This document shows, piece by piece, positions 1 to 8,813 of a DNA stretch of 64,000 bases. Location of the stretch: the NCBI GenBank assembly GCA_016787805.1, contig JAEUTY010000012.1, positions 105,400-169,399 on the forward strand, read 5' to 3'. A program made the position numbers and the translations under genes. Under the pieces are notes generated by a model that had not been told where the DNA came from, ran no database searches, and worked only from the letters and a program-made list of their open reading frames with translations. This DNA is from Flavobacterium sp. (GTDB lineage Bacteria > Bacteroidota > Bacteroidia > Flavobacteriales > Flavobacteriaceae). Position 1 is the stretch's first letter. Every line of letters begins with the position of its first letter.

Positions 1-50
1 ATCAAGTTATAAAATAAGTATTTTTGCAACTATTATTTTAAGCGGTTACT

Positions 51-776
51 ATGAATTGTGGTATTGTAATTATTCCAACTTACAACGAAATTGAAAATAT
101 AGAAAGTATTGTGAGAGCAGTTTTCTCTTTGCACAAATCCTTTCATTTACTGATAGTTGATGATAATTCACCCGACAAAACCGCCGATAAAGTCAAACAA
201 TTACAACAAGAGTTTCCGGATCAATTATTTTTAGAACAACGAGCAAAAAAAGCGGGCTTAGGAACGGCTTATGTACACGGATTCAAATGGGCTTTGAGCA
301 AAAATTACGAGTTTATTTTTGAAATGGATGCTGATTTCTCCCACAATCCCAACGATTTAGAGCGTTTGTATGAAGCCTGTCATTTTGAAACCGCCGATTT
401 GGCTATTGGCTCACGTTATGTTACAGGTGTAAATGTGGTAAATTGGCCGCTAAGTCGAGTATTGTTGTCTTATTTTGCCTCGGTTTATGTACGAATAGTA
501 ACTGGAATGAAAATCATGGATGCTACAGCTGGATTTATTTGCTACCGCAGACAAGTATTGGAAAGTATTAACCTCGATAAAATCAAGTTTATTGGTTACG
601 CCTTCCAAATCGAAATGAAATACAGAACCTTTGCCAAAGGGTTTGTTATCAAAGAAATTCCTGTTATCTTTACCGATAGAACCAAAGGCCAGTCGAAAAT
701 GAGTGGCGCCATTATTAAAGAAGCAGTTTTTGGTGTGTTAGCACTTCGAATCAAAAAGTTTTTCAACCAATTATAA
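51..776 (+). CDS. Polyprenol monophosphomannose synthase-like glycosyltransferase (GT2)
   Basis: Predicted cytoplasmic or membrane-associated glycosyltransferase that would transfer a sugar, probably mannose, from a nucleotide sugar to a polyprenyl phosphate. The 241 residues form one GT-A domain. The nucleotide-binding start IIPTYNEIENI is at residues 7-17, the IVDDNSPD strand near 35, and the metal-binding DAD (MDADFSHNP) near 94. The length and the lack of C-terminal membrane segments fit the short DPM1-type enzymes rather than GtrB/ArnC. A -7 element TATTTTTG lies at 19-26. The gene is followed after 1 nt by dihydroorotase, so the two are probably co-transcribed. The family is well supported; the sugar and lipid substrates are inferred. 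Confidence 0.85.
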   Translation: MNCGIVIIPTYNEIENIESIVRAVFSLHKSFHLLIVDDNSPDKTADKVKQLQQEFPDQLFLEQRAKKAGLGTAYVHGFKWALSKNYEFIFEMDADFSHNPNDLERLYEACHFETADLAIGSRYVTGVNVVNWPLSRVLLSYFASVYVRIVTGMKIMDATAGFICYRRQVLESINLDKIKFIGYAFQIEMKYRTFAKGFVIKEIPVIFTDRTKGQSKMSGAIIKEAVFGVLALRIKKFFNQL

Positions 777-777
777 C

Positions 778-2118
778 ATGAATACGGTACTTATTAAGAA
801 CGCAAAAATTGTCAATGAAGGGCAAATTTTTGAAGGCGATGTTTTAATTGAAGGCGAATTAATCACTGCAGTCTCAGAAAGTATTAGTCCGAAATCGGCC
901 AATTGCAAAATTATCGATGCCGAAGGGAATTATTTGATTCCAGGTGCAATCGATGATCAAGTGCATTTTCGCGAACCTGGATTAACTCACAAAGGCGATA
1001 TCGAAAGCGAATCACGTGCTGCTATTGCTGGCGGAATTACCTCATTCATCGAACAACCCAATACAGTTCCCAACGCTGTTACGCAAGAATTATTAGAAGA
1101 AAAATACCAAATTGCTTCTCAAAGTTCGTACGCCAATTATTCGTTTATGATGGGTGGAACCAATGATAATTTAGAAGAAGTACTGAAAACCAATCCCAAA
1201 AATGTGGCGGGAATCAAGTTGTTTTTGGGTTCTTCAACCGGAAATATGTTAGTGGATAATGAAGAAGTATTAGAAAAAATATTTTCATCCACCAAAATGC
1301 TAATTGCTGTGCATTGTGAAGACGAAGCCACTATCAAAGCCAATCTCGAAAAGTACAAAGCCGAATTTGGTGAAGCTATTCCTGTTACAGTTCACCATTT
1401 AATTCGCAGTGAAGAAGCGTGTTATTTGTCGTCATCAAAAGCGATTGCTTTAGCAAAAAAAACAGGCGCGCGATTGCATGTTTTTCATTTATCAACAGCC
1501 AAAGAAATGGAATTATTTTCCAACACAATTCCGTTAGAAGAAAAACAAATTACGGCCGAGGTTTGTATTCATCATTTGTGGTTTACCAACGATGACTACG
1601 CAACCAAAGGCAATTTTATCAAATGGAATCCTGCTGTAAAAACAGCAGCTGATCGTGATGCAATTTGGAAAGCCTTACTCAATGATACAATTGATGTAAT
1701 CGCAACTGATCACGCTCCGCATACTTTAGAAGAAAAATCAGGCAACTACCTCAAGGCTCCTTCAGGCGGACCATTGGTACAACACGCTGTAGTTGCTATG
1801 TTTGAAGCGTACCATCAAGGCAAAATTTCGATTGAAAAAATCGTAGAAAAAATGTGCCACAATCCGGCCAAAATATTCAAAATTGAAAAACGCGGGTTTA
1901 TCAAAGAAGGCTATTATGCCGATTTAGCCATAGTAAATATAGCCAAACCTTGGAGTGTGCAAAAAGAAAATATTTTATACAAATGCGGTTGGTCGCCATT
2001 AGAAGGAACCAATTTTAAATCGCGCGTGGAATATACTTTGGTCAACGGACAAATAGTAAACCAAAACGGAAAAATCAAAGAAATCAAGGCAGGAAAACGC
2101 TTGCTTTTTGATCGCTAA
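778..2118 (+). CDS. pyrC: Dihydroorotase, Bacteroidetes type
   Basis: Amidohydrolase that cyclises carbamoyl-aspartate to dihydroorotate in pyrimidine synthesis. All 446 residues fit class I dihydroorotase: the substrate-binding REPG motif at 65-68, the lysine expected to be carboxylated at about 147 (GIKLFLGSSTG), HCED near 179, HLST near 238 and the ATDHAPH motif near 313. The usual metal-binding HxH before REPG reads Q61-V-H63 here, so the first histidine is replaced by glutamine while the rest of the metal and substrate site is intact. The gene starts 1 nt after the glycosyltransferase stop and its end abuts the lipoprotein gene, suggesting an operon. An allantoinase or hydantoinase role is less likely given REPG and the overall length. 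Confidence 0.88.
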   Translation: MNTVLIKNAKIVNEGQIFEGDVLIEGELITAVSESISPKSANCKIIDAEGNYLIPGAIDDQVHFREPGLTHKGDIESESRAAIAGGITSFIEQPNTVPNAVTQELLEEKYQIASQSSYANYSFMMGGTNDNLEEVLKTNPKNVAGIKLFLGSSTGNMLVDNEEVLEKIFSSTKMLIAVHCEDEATIKANLEKYKAEFGEAIPVTVHHLIRSEEACYLSSSKAIALAKKTGARLHVFHLSTAKEMELFSNTIPLEEKQITAEVCIHHLWFTNDDYATKGNFIKWNPAVKTAADRDAIWKALLNDTIDVIATDHAPHTLEEKSGNYLKAPSGGPLVQHAVVAMFEAYHQGKISIEKIVEKMCHNPAKIFKIEKRGFIKEGYYADLAIVNIAKPWSVQKENILYKCGWSPLEGTNFKSRVEYTLVNGQIVNQNGKIKEIKAGKRLLFDR

Positions 2119-2128
2119 AAAGGTTATT

Positions 2129-2497
2129 ATGAAAAAGCTAATAGTAGTTGTAACACTTGTATTTATAATCAGTTGTAACAATGTGGTGGAAAAACCCGAC
2201 AACTTAATCGACGAAGACCAAATGGTCGATATGATTTACGATATTTCGTTGCTCGATGCTTTGAAAAACCAAGGAGTTGTATCGCAAGTAACGTATCCAA
2301 CCACTTCACAATTCTTAAAAAGCAAATACAAAGTCGATAGTTTGACCTTTGCTAAAAGTTCGCAATATTACGCAGCCGATTACAAAAAGTACAAAAAAAT
2401 GTACGAAGAAGTCAAACAGCGTTTAGAGGAAGAAACCAAAAAAATCAATGGTGGAAAACCAGTTGCCCCAAATCCAGAAGAAGGCATTGTAAAATAA
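2129..2497 (+). CDS. DUF4296-type lipoprotein
   Basis: Small predicted lipoprotein of unknown function, 122 residues. The start is placed at ATG 2129 because it opens a typical lipoprotein signal (MKKLIVVVTLVFIISC) with the lipid cysteine at about residue 16; the upstream TTG at 2108 lies inside pyrC and would put seven extra residues in front of the signal. The mature part carries the DEDQMVDMIYDISLLDAL helix typical of DUF4296, then a charged, lysine-rich coiled C-terminal half. It starts 10 nt after the pyrC stop and ends at a dispersed repeat element containing a strong terminator. Confidence 0.7.
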   Translation: MKKLIVVVTLVFIISCNNVVEKPDNLIDEDQMVDMIYDISLLDALKNQGVVSQVTYPTTSQFLKSKYKVDSLTFAKSSQYYAADYKKYKKMYEEVKQRLEEETKKINGGKPVAPNPEEGIVK

Positions 2498-2500
2498 TTG

Positions 2501-2610
2501 GGAGCGAAAGGTTTGGGCTTTCTTGTGATCCATGTTCCTGCTATACATTCCAATAAAAAAAGCTTTCAAACACTGAAAGCTTTTTTTATTTCCATTTCTA
2601 TCAGGGCTAG
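2501..2610 (-). repeat. Dispersed modular palindromic element, copy E
   Basis: Read on the minus strand it opens with CTAGCCCTGATAGAAATGG and ends with the block GCAGGAACATGGATCACAAG followed by AAAGCCC and a TTCGCTCC end. The outer blocks match copy A at 3794-3910 almost base for base, while the centre differs completely: here it is a 14-bp inverted repeat with A/T tails. It sits between two convergent genes. Confidence 0.8.
2555..2587. terminator. Bidirectional intrinsic terminator inside element E
   Basis: AAAAAAAGCTTTCA, a 5-nt loop, then TGAAAGCTTTTTTT: a perfect 14-bp inverted repeat with U-tracts on both strands. It separates the convergent DUF4296 gene (ends 2497) and the SDR gene (ends 2715). 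Confidence 0.85.
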
Positions 2611-2714
2611 ATGACAAACCTTTTGTTTTAAAATAGTGGCTCCAAAGAAAAAGGGTAATGAGCATTCTCAGTGAATCTCTATTGACTTTGTGGTTCTCTG
2701 CGCAACAACTTCAG

Positions 2715-3719
2715 TTATACTTTCTTAAAAAAGTCTATTACAACATCCAAATAGGAATCAATTGGTTCAAAGTTGTAGTTCAGTTTATTTTTTACTTTTT
2801 CATTCGAAATCAAATCGGTGTTTTGCAACGATTGCGCTGCTTGTTTCGACAATTTTCGTTTGGTTCTAAACACAAAAGAAAATAATCCGTCCAATCGCCA
2901 ACCTAAGTTCAATAACCACGATTTTGCTTCAATTGAAGGCTTTGAAACGCTCATTTTTTCAGCAATGGTAAAGATGATGTCTTTGTACGTTCGGTTTTCA
3001 GCAATTACAGTAAATCGTTCTCCATTAACATCCGAATGCATAAGTAAACGCATTATTTTCACCACATCAATAATGCTTACATATGCCGATGAACCGAGTG
3101 TATAAAACGGAATTCCTTTTTTAATAGAGGTAAAAAATGCTCCGCTGCCTTGTTTCCAAAATCCTGGACCCAAAATCACACCCGGATTGACAATCACCAC
3201 ATTCAAACCTTCTTGATGGCCACGCCATACTTCCATTTCGCCGCCGTATTTGGAAATAGCGTAATCGCTGTGCAACACCTCTGGGTTCCACTCGGTTGCT
3301 TCTGTAATGATGCTTTCATTTTGACCCAAATCGCCCAAAGCCGCAATTGAACTCACATGGCACAGTTTTTTGACTTTTTTATCAATACAAAAATTGACGA
3401 TGTTGGCAGTGCCTTCAATATTTACTTTTCGAAGTTCGTCTTCTTCACTTGGGTTGAATGAAATTTTGGCCGCGCAATGGTATACTTTTTCTACATTTTG
3501 AAAAGCAATTTCCAATGAAGGAATATCGAGAATGTCACCTTGCACCCATTCAATTTGAGGGAACAAATCGCCTTTTTTATACAGTTCAAAAAGCGACTTA
3601 GTTTTTTGAATATGGTTTTCTTTTCGGTAAATGGCACGCAGATTTTGTTCGCCATTTTCGAGTAAATGGAGTAGTAAATGTGCACCAACCAAACCTGTTC
3701 CGCCTGTTACTAAAATCAT
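2715..3719 (-). CDS. NAD-dependent epimerase/dehydratase (extended SDR)
   Basis: Predicted cytoplasmic oxidoreductase or epimerase of 334 residues. The N-terminal Rossmann motif GGTGLVGAHL at residues 6-15 binds NAD(P), and the catalytic YxxxK pair appears as YAISK near residue 155, with an upstream SSIAALG strand supplying the serine. The length fits extended SDRs of the dihydroflavonol-reductase/3-beta-HSD type, and the C-terminal part has no obvious membrane segment. Substrate cannot be told from sequence. It is divergent from tyrS, with a dispersed element lying between them. Confidence 0.8.
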   Translation of the reverse strand: MILVTGGTGLVGAHLLLHLLENGEQNLRAIYRKENHIQKTKSLFELYKKGDLFPQIEWVQGDILDIPSLEIAFQNVEKVYHCAAKISFNPSEEDELRKVNIEGTANIVNFCIDKKVKKLCHVSSIAALGDLGQNESIITEATEWNPEVLHSDYAISKYGGEMEVWRGHQEGLNVVIVNPGVILGPGFWKQGSGAFFTSIKKGIPFYTLGSSAYVSIIDVVKIMRLLMHSDVNGERFTVIAENRTYKDIIFTIAEKMSVSKPSIEAKSWLLNLGWRLDGLFSFVFRTKRKLSKQAAQSLQNTDLISNEKVKNKLNYNFEPIDSYLDVVIDFFKKV

Positions 3720-3793
3720 GTTGGTAAAGATAAATAGATTGTTGGATTTTTAAATCATAAGCACTCAGAAAATGTTGGCCAAAAGTTACTCTT

Positions 3794-3910
3794 CCTAGCC
3801 CCGATTGCAGAGGAAATACCTTTGTCAAAGTTTCAAACTTTGACAAAGGTATTGGAACGTAAAGCGGGAACATGGATTACAAGAAAGCCCAAGCCATTCG
3901 CTTCAAAAAA
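3794..3910 (+). repeat. Dispersed modular palindromic element, copy A
   Basis: Opens with CCTAGCCCCGATTGCAGAGG and closes with AACGTAAAGCGGGAACATGG plus an AAGAAAGCCCAAGCC / CGCTTC end. The centre, 3815-3853, is a perfect 19-bp inverted repeat (left arm AATACCTTTGTCAAAGTTT) around one base. It lies in the divergent region upstream of tyrS, ending about 25 bp before the tyrS promoter. Confidence 0.85.
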
Positions 3911-3933
3911 TAAAATTGATATTGTCATTGAAA

Positions 3934-3964
3934 TTGCCATTGCTGTTGACAATTGCTATATTTG
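3934..3964 (+). promoter_or_regulatory. tyrS promoter (Bacteroidetes type)
   Basis: TTG at 3934-3936, a 20-nt spacer, then TATATTTG at 3957-3964. This matches the Flavobacterium -33/-7 consensus and predicts a start near 3970, about 14 nt before the ATG at 3984. Confidence 0.75.
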
Positions 3965-3983
3965 CGCAAATTATTACGATACG

Positions 3984-5279
3984 ATGAAGAATTTAGTTCA
4001 AGAATTGCAATGGCGCGGATTGGTTCACGATATGATGCCAGGAACGGAAGAACAACTGTGTAAAGAAATGACCACAACGTATATTGGATTTGATCCGACA
4101 AGTGATTCATTGCATATTGGAAGTTTGGTGCCGATTATTTTATTGGTGCATTTGAAGAATTTCGGACACAAACCTATTGCTTTGGTTGGTGGTGCAACAG
4201 GAATGATTGGCGATCCATCAGGGAAGTCAGACGAGCGTAATTTGTTAGATGAAGCTACTTTGGAAAAAAATGTGGCTGGAATAAAATCCGTTTTGTCGCG
4301 CTTTTTAGATTTTAATGATTCGAGTGCCAATTCGCCAATTTTGGTCAACAACTACGATTGGATGAAAGACTTTTCGTTTATTAATTTTGCTCGCGATGTG
4401 GGCAAAAGAATTACAGTCAACTACATGATGGCTAAGGATTCGGTAAAAAAACGCTTAAGTGGTGAAACCGGAGAAGGAATGAGTTTTACTGAGTTTACCT
4501 ACCAATTGATTCAAGGTTATGATTTTCATCATTTGTATAAAGCGCATAATTGTTTGTTGCAAATGGGAGGAAGCGATCAATGGGGAAATATTACTACCGG
4601 AACTGAATTAGTGCGCAGAATGAATGGAGAAGGAGCGAAGGCTTTTGCTTTGACTTGTCCGTTGATTACTAAAGCTGATGGTTCTAAATTTGGCAAGAGC
4701 GAAGGTGGAAACGTGTGGTTAACAGCAGACAAAACTTCGGTGTACAAATTTTACCAATTTTGGGTGAATACTACTGATGTGGATGCTGAGAAATACATCA
4801 AAATATTTACATTTTTAGATCAAACTACGATTGAAAGTTTAATTGCTCAACACCATGAAGCACCGCATTTGCGTGTGTTGCAAAAACGTTTGGCTGAAGA
4901 AGTAACGACTTTTGTTCACGGTGCAGCAGAGTTAGAAAAAGCCATTTTTGCGTCGAGTGCTTTTTTTAGTCCGACTATGGACGATTTAGCAAAATTGGAT
5001 GACGCCACTTTTGTTGAGGTTTTTGATGGCGTTCCGAGTGCTGAAATTTCGAAAGCTGATTTTGGTGACGGATTAGATATGATAGCGGCGTTATCGGCAA
5101 AAACAGGTTTTTTACCATCGAATAGTGAGGCGAGGCGCGAGTTAAAACAAAATGCGATTTCGTTGAATAAAACCAAAATTGCAGAAGATTACATCATTAC
5201 CGAAAAAGATTTGGTAAAAGGCAAATTTTTGGTGTTGCAAAAAGGAAAGAAGAATTATTATTTGATTACAATAGTTTAA
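3984..5279 (+). CDS. tyrS: Tyrosyl-tRNA synthetase
   Basis: Charges tRNA-Tyr with tyrosine. The start is set at ATG 3984 ([13 protein letters not shown]), giving 431 residues, the normal length. The open frame continues upstream to a TTG at 3822, but that extension runs through a dispersed repeat and through the promoter. The class I HIGH-like motif is LHIGS near residue 45, the KMSKS loop reads KFGKS near 236, and a C-terminal S4-like RNA-binding segment contains [17 protein letters not shown] near 380-400. A weak terminator follows. It is a single-gene transcript. Confidence 0.95.
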   Translation: MKNLVQELQWRGLVHDMMPGTEEQLCKEMTTTYIGFDPTSDSLHIGSLVPIILLVHLKNFGHKPIALVGGATGMIGDPSGKSDERNLLDEATLEKNVAGIKSVLSRFLDFNDSSANSPILVNNYDWMKDFSFINFARDVGKRITVNYMMAKDSVKKRLSGETGEGMSFTEFTYQLIQGYDFHHLYKAHNCLLQMGGSDQWGNITTGTELVRRMNGEGAKAFALTCPLITKADGSKFGKSEGGNVWLTADKTSVYKFYQFWVNTTDVDAEKYIKIFTFLDQTTIESLIAQHHEAPHLRVLQKRLAEEVTTFVHGAAELEKAIFASSAFFSPTMDDLAKLDDATFVEVFDGVPSAEISKADFGDGLDMIAALSAKTGFLPSNSEARRELKQNAISLNKTKIAEDYIITEKDLVKGKFLVLQKGKKNYYLITIV

Positions 5280-5280
5280 A

Positions 5281-5313
5281 AAGAAGAGGCGCAATTCAAA
5301 GCGTCTTTTTTTT
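5281..5313 (+). terminator. Probable tyrS terminator
   Basis: AAGAAGAGGCGC, an 8-nt loop, then GCGTCTTTTTTTT. The stem is imperfect (two-base bulge) but is followed by eight T residues directly after the tyrS stop. Confidence 0.55.
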
Positions 5314-5355
5314 GCGATACACTCTTGTCTTTTGTGACTTTTGTGGTTTAAAGAA

Positions 5356-6336
5356 TCATAAAACCATCAAATTGCACCCACGAATATCCGAGTTGTCAAA
5401 GCGTCCTAATACTTCAAACGAATTGTTGGGGTATTTTTTGCCCAAATCTTGGGTAGCAATAAACGAACACGAATTGATGTTGGCCAAATCAATTACGTTA
5501 ATTCCACCCGTTTTTCCTTTGTCAACATAGCTTAATGCATCTTCGGTATCGCGAATCAAAACCGTCATCCAATTCGGGCATTCAAAAATTCCGTCGCCTA
5601 ACGAATAGGCTTGTGAGAGTAATTCGGTCATTCCGTATTCGGAGTGAATAGTTGTTACTCCAAAACCATTGCATAAAATTTGATGTAATTCTTCACGAAT
5701 CATTTCTTTTCGTTGGCCTTTCATTCCACCTGTTTCCATGATGATAGTATTTTTCAGTTGAAACGAATGTTTTTCTATTAAATCCAACAAAGCATAAGTC
5801 ACGCCAATTAAAAGCACATTTTGACCAGATGAATCGAGTTCAATTAACTTGGCAATTAACTCGTCATAATTGTTCAAATAAAAACCACTATCGCTATTAT
5901 TCGACAGTTCAATCAAGTCGTTCACCATATAAATCAGCGACGAACCTTCGCGTTCTAAATAGGAAGGAAGTAAGGCTAAAATCGCATAATCTTCGATGTT
6001 GCCGTAAAACTCAGCAAAGGCTTTTCGGTAACTTTCTTCGTATAGAGAAACATCGGTTATCAAATGTTTGCTTGTATTTATTCCTGTTGTTCCGCTACTA
6101 ACGAAAGTTTGTTGTATTTCATTTGCAGAAGAAAGAATATGATGACTCTTAAAAAACTGTATAGGTAGAAACGGAATTTGAGTAATCGATTTTACAGCTC
6201 CTTTTTCAACTTTCAAAAATTCACAAAAATCACGATAAACAATGTTGTTATCGAATTGAAAACGAAATACTTTCAAAGCAATTTTTTCGAATTGCTTTTG
6301 GTTGGAAATGGTAAATATATCGTGAGTTGAAATCAA
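5356..6336 (-). CDS. LuxE-like acyl-protein synthetase / acyltransferase
   Basis: A 326-residue protein of the LuxE/acyl-adenylate family. The phosphate-binding loop reads FVSSGTTG near residues 85-92, and the segment IHSEYGMTELLSQAYS near 235-250 matches the acyl-adenylate motif of ANL-type enzymes. In luminescent bacteria LuxE activates fatty acids, but no other lux gene is present here, so a role in lipid, polyketide or secondary metabolism is as likely; the substrate is unknown. A -7 element TACTTTTG on the minus strand lies at 6348-6355, only about 12 nt before the ATG. It stands alone between terminators. Confidence 0.7.
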   Translation of the reverse strand: MISTHDIFTISNQKQFEKIALKVFRFQFDNNIVYRDFCEFLKVEKGAVKSITQIPFLPIQFFKSHHILSSANEIQQTFVSSGTTGINTSKHLITDVSLYEESYRKAFAEFYGNIEDYAILALLPSYLEREGSSLIYMVNDLIELSNNSDSGFYLNNYDELIAKLIELDSSGQNVLLIGVTYALLDLIEKHSFQLKNTIIMETGGMKGQRKEMIREELHQILCNGFGVTTIHSEYGMTELLSQAYSLGDGIFECPNWMTVLIRDTEDALSYVDKGKTGGINVIDLANINSCSFIATQDLGKKYPNNSFEVLGRFDNSDIRGCNLMVL

Positions 6337-6363
6337 GATTTTTTTTGCAAAAGTAGTGAAAAT

Positions 6364-6402
6364 AAAAAAGCTCCATCTCGTTTTGTTGAGATAGAGCTTT
6401 TG
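6364..6402 (-). terminator. Terminator of the 6423-8159 secreted-protein gene
   Basis: AAAAGCTC-C-ATCTC / GAGAT-A-GAGCTTTT with a 9-nt loop and flanking A/T runs. It lies just after the stop of the minus-strand gene and before the LuxE-like gene. Confidence 0.75.
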
Positions 6403-6422
6403 TTTATTTTTTAAAATCGAAA

Positions 6423-8159
6423 TTATTCGATAATTAATTTTCTAGTAGCTGTTGCACCGTTTTCAGTTACTTTAACGATATATAAACCAGAGTTTAAGTT
6501 GGCTACGTTTACTTCAGAAGTAGAAGTAGTAGTGTTTACTACTTGTTTTCCAAATAAATCATAAATAGCCACATTTTTCTCTGCATTTAAAGCTGTTTCA
6601 ATATAGAAAACACCATTGTTAACTGGATTTGGATACACTTTTAAACCAGCGATTGCATTTTCTGATACAGAAAGTGTTCCTGTAACATCAGTCCATGTAG
6701 TTCCTACTCTTAACTCGTCAACATTAAGGTTTGGAGTTTCTGTAGCACTGTCTTGTCTTAAAAAGAAACCAGTAATTTGAGTCATATCAGTTCCTGTGTG
6801 CGTATCTGTAATATTTGCAGCAGGTTGTGATCCGCCAACAACTGGGTTAATCCATAAACTAACTGTGTCATCCGATGCAGTAGCACTATCACCAATAGTA
6901 TAACCCACAACAACTAAATAAGTGGTACCAGTTTGAAGAACATCAGATGCAAAAGTAGTGTTTGCTGCATTAGCTGTTCTAACTTCAAGACCAACATTAA
7001 AAGTAGTGTCGTCAATTCTTTTGGTCCAAACGGTACCAGCAAAAGTTGTTGATCCATCGCTAAATCCAGAAAGGTAACCTCCGTTAGCATCGGTAACTCC
7101 AGCCATTGAGTCAACATTCAATAAATAAGAATAGTATAATGTTCCTGTTGTTGTAGGAGTCAAAGGTGAGATAGCGTCAATACCAGCACCGCCGAAAGCT
7201 ACGTGATTACCTGTTGAAGTAACACCAGTATAATTTAAATTATCAACAGCAGCTAAAATTTCATCACCAGTACCAATTGAAGTCCAATAAGGTGAAGTGC
7301 CTAAGCTTGTTCCAACACTATAATTAAAAGGCTCAACAAAAGGTAAAGCATTTATCGGATCACATTCAGGTGAAGTAGCCGTTACTGTAAAGTTACAAGT
7401 AACCCCAGTAACTGAAACAGTGAAAGCTGCTCCTTCAGTAACGCCCGAAACAGTAATATTACCAGCAGCAGTTGTAGAAGGATTGTCTCCACCAACAGTT
7501 CCTAAATTAGGAGTGATTGTGTAAGTTCCGTTTGCAGCACCAGTGTAAGGAATTGTTACTGTGTAAGTGTCAGTACCAGCAGTATTGGCATCACAAGCAG
7601 TTGTTGGAGTTCCTAATACTAAAGTACATGAAGCAGAAACATTATTTAATTTAACATCATCGATTCTGTATTGTAAAGCTGATGTAGATGTAAAACGAAT
7701 GGATAATGTTGCAGAAGAAGGAATTACTCCTCCAGCAATTGTAGCTAATGTCCAACCTGTTGCAGATGGAGTATAAGTGATCGGTGTCCATGAAGTACCG
7801 CCATTTGTACTTACTTCAACAACCAATACGTTTGTAACTGCAGTAGGCGTATTGATACCAAAAGAAAGTTGAATGTCTGCAGTGTTGTATGCTGAAGAAT
7901 TTAAACCATCAATTTGGAAATATTCTCCAACCGCATTAATGAATACGTTTCCTCCAGCAGAAGCTCCAGTGTAACCTGAAGAAGCTAATGAACTTCTAAC
8001 GTCAGCTGTTCCTGAATATACAATTGGAGCAGCATTTTGGAAAACATTAGACGCAATAGGTGTTGTGGCAGATGGAGTTCCCATGTTTTCTGAATAGAAA
8101 GTTTGTCCGAAAGACAAAGAAGAAACTACCATTAATAATAAAGAGTAAATTTTTTTCAT
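6423..8159 (-). CDS. T9SS-secreted extracellular protein with type A sorting domain
   Basis: Secreted or surface protein of unknown function, 578 residues. It has a signal peptide (MKKIYSLLLMVVSSLSFGQ) and ends in a type A T9SS domain of about 75 residues: LKVYPNPVNNGVFYIE, a middle IYDLFGKQV strand, LNSGLYIVKV and a terminal TRKLIIE. Between are beta-rich, Thr/Ser/Gly-rich modules: residues about 20-175 resemble an extracellular jelly-roll domain, about 180-265 an Ig-like repeat, and about 270-500 a second jelly-roll-like domain starting LPFVEPFNYSVG. No catalytic residues recognised. A -7 element TACCTTTG (minus strand) lies at 8184-8191. The T9SS machinery itself is not in the window. Confidence 0.8.
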   Translation of the reverse strand: MKKIYSLLLMVVSSLSFGQTFYSENMGTPSATTPIASNVFQNAAPIVYSGTADVRSSLASSGYTGASAGGNVFINAVGEYFQIDGLNSSAYNTADIQLSFGINTPTAVTNVLVVEVSTNGGTSWTPITYTPSATGWTLATIAGGVIPSSATLSIRFTSTSALQYRIDDVKLNNVSASCTLVLGTPTTACDANTAGTDTYTVTIPYTGAANGTYTITPNLGTVGGDNPSTTAAGNITVSGVTEGAAFTVSVTGVTCNFTVTATSPECDPINALPFVEPFNYSVGTSLGTSPYWTSIGTGDEILAAVDNLNYTGVTSTGNHVAFGGAGIDAISPLTPTTTGTLYYSYLLNVDSMAGVTDANGGYLSGFSDGSTTFAGTVWTKRIDDTTFNVGLEVRTANAANTTFASDVLQTGTTYLVVVGYTIGDSATASDDTVSLWINPVVGGSQPAANITDTHTGTDMTQITGFFLRQDSATETPNLNVDELRVGTTWTDVTGTLSVSENAIAGLKVYPNPVNNGVFYIETALNAEKNVAIYDLFGKQVVNTTTSTSEVNVANLNSGLYIVKVTENGATATRKLIIE

Positions 8160-8253
8160 ATGAATTAATGTAAAATTAGGCTACAAAGGTAAGGACAATT
8201 TTTAAATTTAAAAATTATCAAAGTAAAAAAATAGTTAAAAAAGAAGTATTTAA

Positions 8254-8589
8254 CTATCTGACAATTAATTTTCTAGTAGCAGAAGCATCACCTTCTTCAA
8301 TTTTGATGATGTAAACTCCTGGCGAAAGAGAAGCAACGTTTAATTCTTTGGAAGTTAATTGTGTTTGAAGCACTTTTTTTCCTAGAACATCAAAGATGGT
8401 TACTTGTTTGTCAGCGTTAGATTTTGAAGTAATGTAAACCTTACCATTACTTACTGGATTTGGGTAAAAACTCAATCCTTCAATAGCATTGTCTTGACTA
8501 CGAGACGCACTTTTACCTTCTTGAGCTACTGCGCTAAAGCCAGTAAAACAGGCCAATAAAAGGACAATATAGAAGTAATTTTTTGTCAT
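8254..8589 (-). CDS. Minimal T9SS sorting-domain protein
   Basis: A 111-residue exported protein that is almost only a sorting domain. A signal peptide covers residues 1-23 (MTKNYFYIVLLLACFTGFSA), about 15 polar residues follow, and the rest (LSFYPNPVSNGKVYIT to ATRKLIVR) is a complete type A T9SS domain. The start at ATG 8589 is chosen over a longer frame from 8670 because a consensus promoter lies just upstream and the signal peptide begins there. It is the second consecutive T9SS-domain gene on the minus strand. The cargo, if any, is tiny; the function is unknown. Confidence 0.75.
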   Translation of the reverse strand: MTKNYFYIVLLLACFTGFSAVAQEGKSASRSQDNAIEGLSFYPNPVSNGKVYITSKSNADKQVTIFDVLGKKVLQTQLTSKELNVASLSPGVYIIKIEEGDASATRKLIVR

Positions 8590-8608
8590 GAGTACAATTT
8601 GGTTACTA

Positions 8609-8637
8609 CAAACATATAAAAAATATTTCAAAAACAA
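8609..8637 (-). promoter_or_regulatory. Promoter of the minimal T9SS protein gene
   Basis: On the minus strand: TTG (8637-8635), 18-nt spacer, TATGTTTG (8616-8609). It places transcription start about 12 nt before the ATG at 8589, supporting that start. Confidence 0.7.
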
Positions 8638-8751
8638 TGCCAAATAGCAAAAATTAACAAGTTTTATCAAGGTTGTTCATTTTGTTCAAAATTATCTTTG
8701 AAAGATTAAAGATGCAAAATTTCCAATGTTACCAAATTGTTAAGAAAAAGT

Positions 8752-8781
8752 TTGGTTATTGTAAAAAAAGATTTATATTTG
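8752..8781 (+). promoter_or_regulatory. Promoter of the MORN-repeat gene
   Basis: TTG at 8752-8754, 19-nt spacer, TATATTTG at 8774-8781, a full match to the Bacteroidetes consensus. Transcription should start near 8788, ruling out the upstream TTG start at 8673. Confidence 0.75.
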
Positions 8782-8813
8782 TTATCGAAATAATAATCAA
8801 AACCCCAAAAATC

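Noticed and set aside
3822-3983. N-terminal extension of tyrosyl-tRNA synthetase from a TTG codon
   Set aside because: The extension is translated repeat element and promoter sequence. TTG-N20-TATATTTG at 3934-3964 places the transcript start after it, and the family start is at 3984.
5356-6336. Part of a luminescence (lux) operon
   Set aside because: Only a LuxE-like gene is present; luxA, luxB, luxC and luxD are missing and the neighbours are unrelated.
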